Assembly (NCBI GenBank): GCA_938044055.1
Contig: CALIQO010000565.1
Location: 1-6,359 of the forward strand
Source of the DNA: an uncultured Saprospiraceae bacterium
GTDB lineage: Bacteria; Bacteroidota; Bacteroidia; Chitinophagales; Saprospiraceae
Direction: 5' to 3'
DNA length: 6,359 bases
In this document: positions 4,862 through 6,359 of the stretch, in pieces
Numbering within the stretch: position 1 is the first letter of the stretch
How the letters are laid out: every line of letters begins with the position of its first letter
Position numbers and translations under genes: made by a program
The notes under the pieces: model-generated
Told to the model about the DNA's origin: nothing
Seen by the model: the letters and a program-made list of their open reading frames with translations, nothing else
Database searches by the model: none

Positions 4862-6359
4862 TTATTTCAGGGTTTTAACCCATTTTTCGAATTCTAGCCC
4901 TGATTTACAATTTAGACACTCTTCTTTACTGAGACCCGCCTTGTGCGCTGCATCGACTCCATACTTTATATATTTCATCTGTTCTCTAGAATGGCTATCC
5001 GGATTGATTGATATCATAATCCCTTTCTCTAGAGCATACGGAATCCACGTCCAATCCAGGTCTAAACGCAGAGGGTTGGCATTAAGTTCAACCACCATGT
5101 TGTGCGCAGCACAAGCATCGAGTATCTTTTCGTAATCAAGCGGATATCCTTCTCTACTCAGCAACAATCTGCCTGTAGGATGCCCTAGAATATGCGTATA
5201 TGGATTTTCAATTGCTCTGATGATGCGATCTGTCGCTTTCTTTTCATCCATCTTCAATCCAGAATGTACAGAAGCGATCACCACTTCAAAATTCTGTAAG
5301 AAATCATCTCCATAATCCATGCTGCCATCCGACAGAATATCCGCTTCGATGCCCTTGTATATTCTGAAATCTGTATTCCCTTTATTCAGTTCATCTATCT
5401 CTTCCATCTGAGCATACACTTCCTCTTCCTTCAGGCCATCTGCATAAAACGCAGCCTTGCTATGGTCTGTCATTACCAGGTAACTATATCCTAGTCCTTG
5501 AGCATGCTGAGCCATCTCGGCCATAGAATGTAGGCCATCACTATAAGTAGAATGGCTGTGTACAACACCTTGAATATCTTTATAATTTAGAAGCTTTCTA
5601 CCTTGCTTGTGGCGCTCACTTACATAATCTGGATCCTCTCTGAATGCAGGCATTACCCATGGCAAGTCATAATAAGAAAGGATATCGGCTTCTGGTTTAC
5701 CGGATTGTGTTGGATAAGCATCTAAAAATTCTTGGGAAGCAGAAGTCCCATACCATACTTCTTCGAATCGATCTACAGCCACATGCTTCACACCTACACG
5801 TAGGTCTTCCCATGAATACAGACCATCTTCATAGACCATTCCTAGATCTTCTACCTTAGAGGAAAATTGATCCTCGCCCACAGTCGTAATAATTTCTATA
5901 GATTCCACGACTGGCATTTTCCTTCGCACATCTCCTGTTATTTCTGTCCGCGCATCTGGAAAGTGCGCCTTAATCATCCCTGGCAATCTAGATACATTTT
6001 CTTCTATATGCCCATACAAGTACTTTCCCTGAGAATCGAGAAAATACTGTAACTGGGTCTTTAATTGTTCCTGAGTCTTGGTACCGAAACCTTTTAATTC
6101 CACCAATCGGTTTTCATTGCACGCGTATAGAAGCTCTCCTATGGATGTAATATCCATATCCTTCCATACAATCTTGATTTTCTTAGGCCCGAATCCGCGC
6201 ACACCCAGCATTTCTATTATCCCGGGAGGTGTATCGTCTGCATACTTCTGATAAGTAGCAAGCGTACCAGTCTCCACCATTTCCAGGATCTTATCCGCTA
6301 TATTGTTCCCTACTCCTTTTATCTCACACAACTGTGTATGGTCCATATCGGACAGAGGC
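4862..6359 (-). CDS. polX: PolX-family DNA polymerase/PHP exonuclease with degenerate polymerase site (5' end off right edge)
   Basis: The frame stays open to the right edge. Residues PLSD precede the first visible Met at 6346 (used for numbering), which lies inside the first helix-hairpin-helix region, so roughly 50 N-terminal residues are missing. In order: HhH-type DNA-binding motifs IKGVGNNIADKI (9-20), VRGFGPKKIKI (49-59) and LKGFGTKTQEQL (84-95); a family X nucleotidyltransferase-like region (about 110-240); and a C-terminal PHP phosphoesterase (about 258-475). The PHP site is complete: H263, H265, D270, H295 in TDHSK, E334 in GIEADIL, H361 in SVHSG, H389 in GHPTGR, D450 and H452 in NPDSHS. 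It should give Mn2+-dependent 3'-5' exonuclease or AP-type nuclease activity. The polymerase core is abnormal: after RR (141-142) the usual GDID metal motif reads E148-S149-I150-E151, and the later VDLR Asp is also absent (VKHVAV, 186-191). A role in base-excision-type repair through the nuclease is the likely reading, with gap filling doubtful. No T-rich terminator follows the stop. Confidence 0.9.
   Translation of the reverse strand, partial: PLSDMDHTQLCEIKGVGNNIADKILEMVETGTLATYQKYADDTPPGIIEMLGVRGFGPKKIKIVWKDMDITSIGELLYACNENRLVELKGFGTKTQEQLKTQLQYFLDSQGKYLYGHIEENVSRLPGMIKAHFPDARTEITGDVRRKMPVVESIEIITTVGEDQFSSKVEDLGMVYEDGLYSWEDLRVGVKHVAVDRFEEVWYGTSASQEFLDAYPTQSGKPEADILSYYDLPWVMPAFREDPDYVSERHKQGRKLLNYKDIQGVVHSHSTYSDGLHSMAEMAQHAQGLGYSYLVMTDHSKAAFYADGLKEEEVYAQMEEIDELNKGNTDFRIYKGIEADILSDGSMDYGDDFLQNFEVVIASVHSGLKMDEKKATDRIIRAIENPYTHILGHPTGRLLLSREGYPLDYEKILDACAAHNMVVELNANPLRLDLDWTWIPYALEKGIMISINPDSHSREQMKYIKYGVDAAHKAGLSKEECLNCKSGLEFEKWVKTLK

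Overview
The window looks like an ordinary chromosomal stretch from a member of the Bacteroidota. The evidence is the gene families and their styles: a Bacteroidota-type SCGC/DUF1573 lipoprotein, a PolX with a divergent polymerase core, a UbiA/MqnP-like prenyltransferase and an M28 peptidase with a Sec signal. Base composition is moderate to AT-rich, leaders are A-rich with few Shine-Dalgarno sites, and three copies of TATTTTTG match the Bacteroidota -7 consensus TAnnTTTG. A placement near the Saprospiria is only a guess. I saw no mobile element, CRISPR array, tRNA or rRNA, and no gene-free gap longer than about 150 bp.

Layout. On the minus strand at the left are the 5' part of a secreted M28-type peptidase (1-314, cut by the window edge) and, upstream of it, the branched-chain aminotransferase gene ilvE (393-1469). 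A strong hairpin terminator (341-377) separates them. A 150-bp divergent region (1470-1619) holds a promoter for ilvE. A plus-strand run of three closely spaced genes follows: a small protein that resembles the DNA polymerase III psi subunit (1620-2063), the XTP/dITP pyrophosphatase gene rdgB (2066-2647) and a DinB-family gene (2668-3194) that a one-base shift near 2940 breaks into two frames. After a convergent 42-bp gap come three minus-strand genes: a UbiA-family prenyltransferase (3237-4100), a DUF1573 lipoprotein (4187-4726) and PolX (4862 to the right edge, missing its N-terminus).

How the genes relate. The plus-strand pair psi-like/rdgB is tightly packed (2-bp gap) and would join a replication accessory factor to nucleotide-pool cleaning. 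IlvE acts in branched-chain amino-acid metabolism, and the UbiA-family enzyme probably acts in menaquinone synthesis. The lipoprotein and ubiA each have their own promoter-like element and a terminator lies between them, so they look like separate transcription units.

No new multi-gene system is evident. The points most worth a second look are a PolX whose three polymerase metal-binding aspartates appear to be replaced while the PHP nuclease site is complete, the HolD-like small protein, the frameshifted DinB gene, and the three identical -7-like octamers, one of them embedded in a terminator T-tract.
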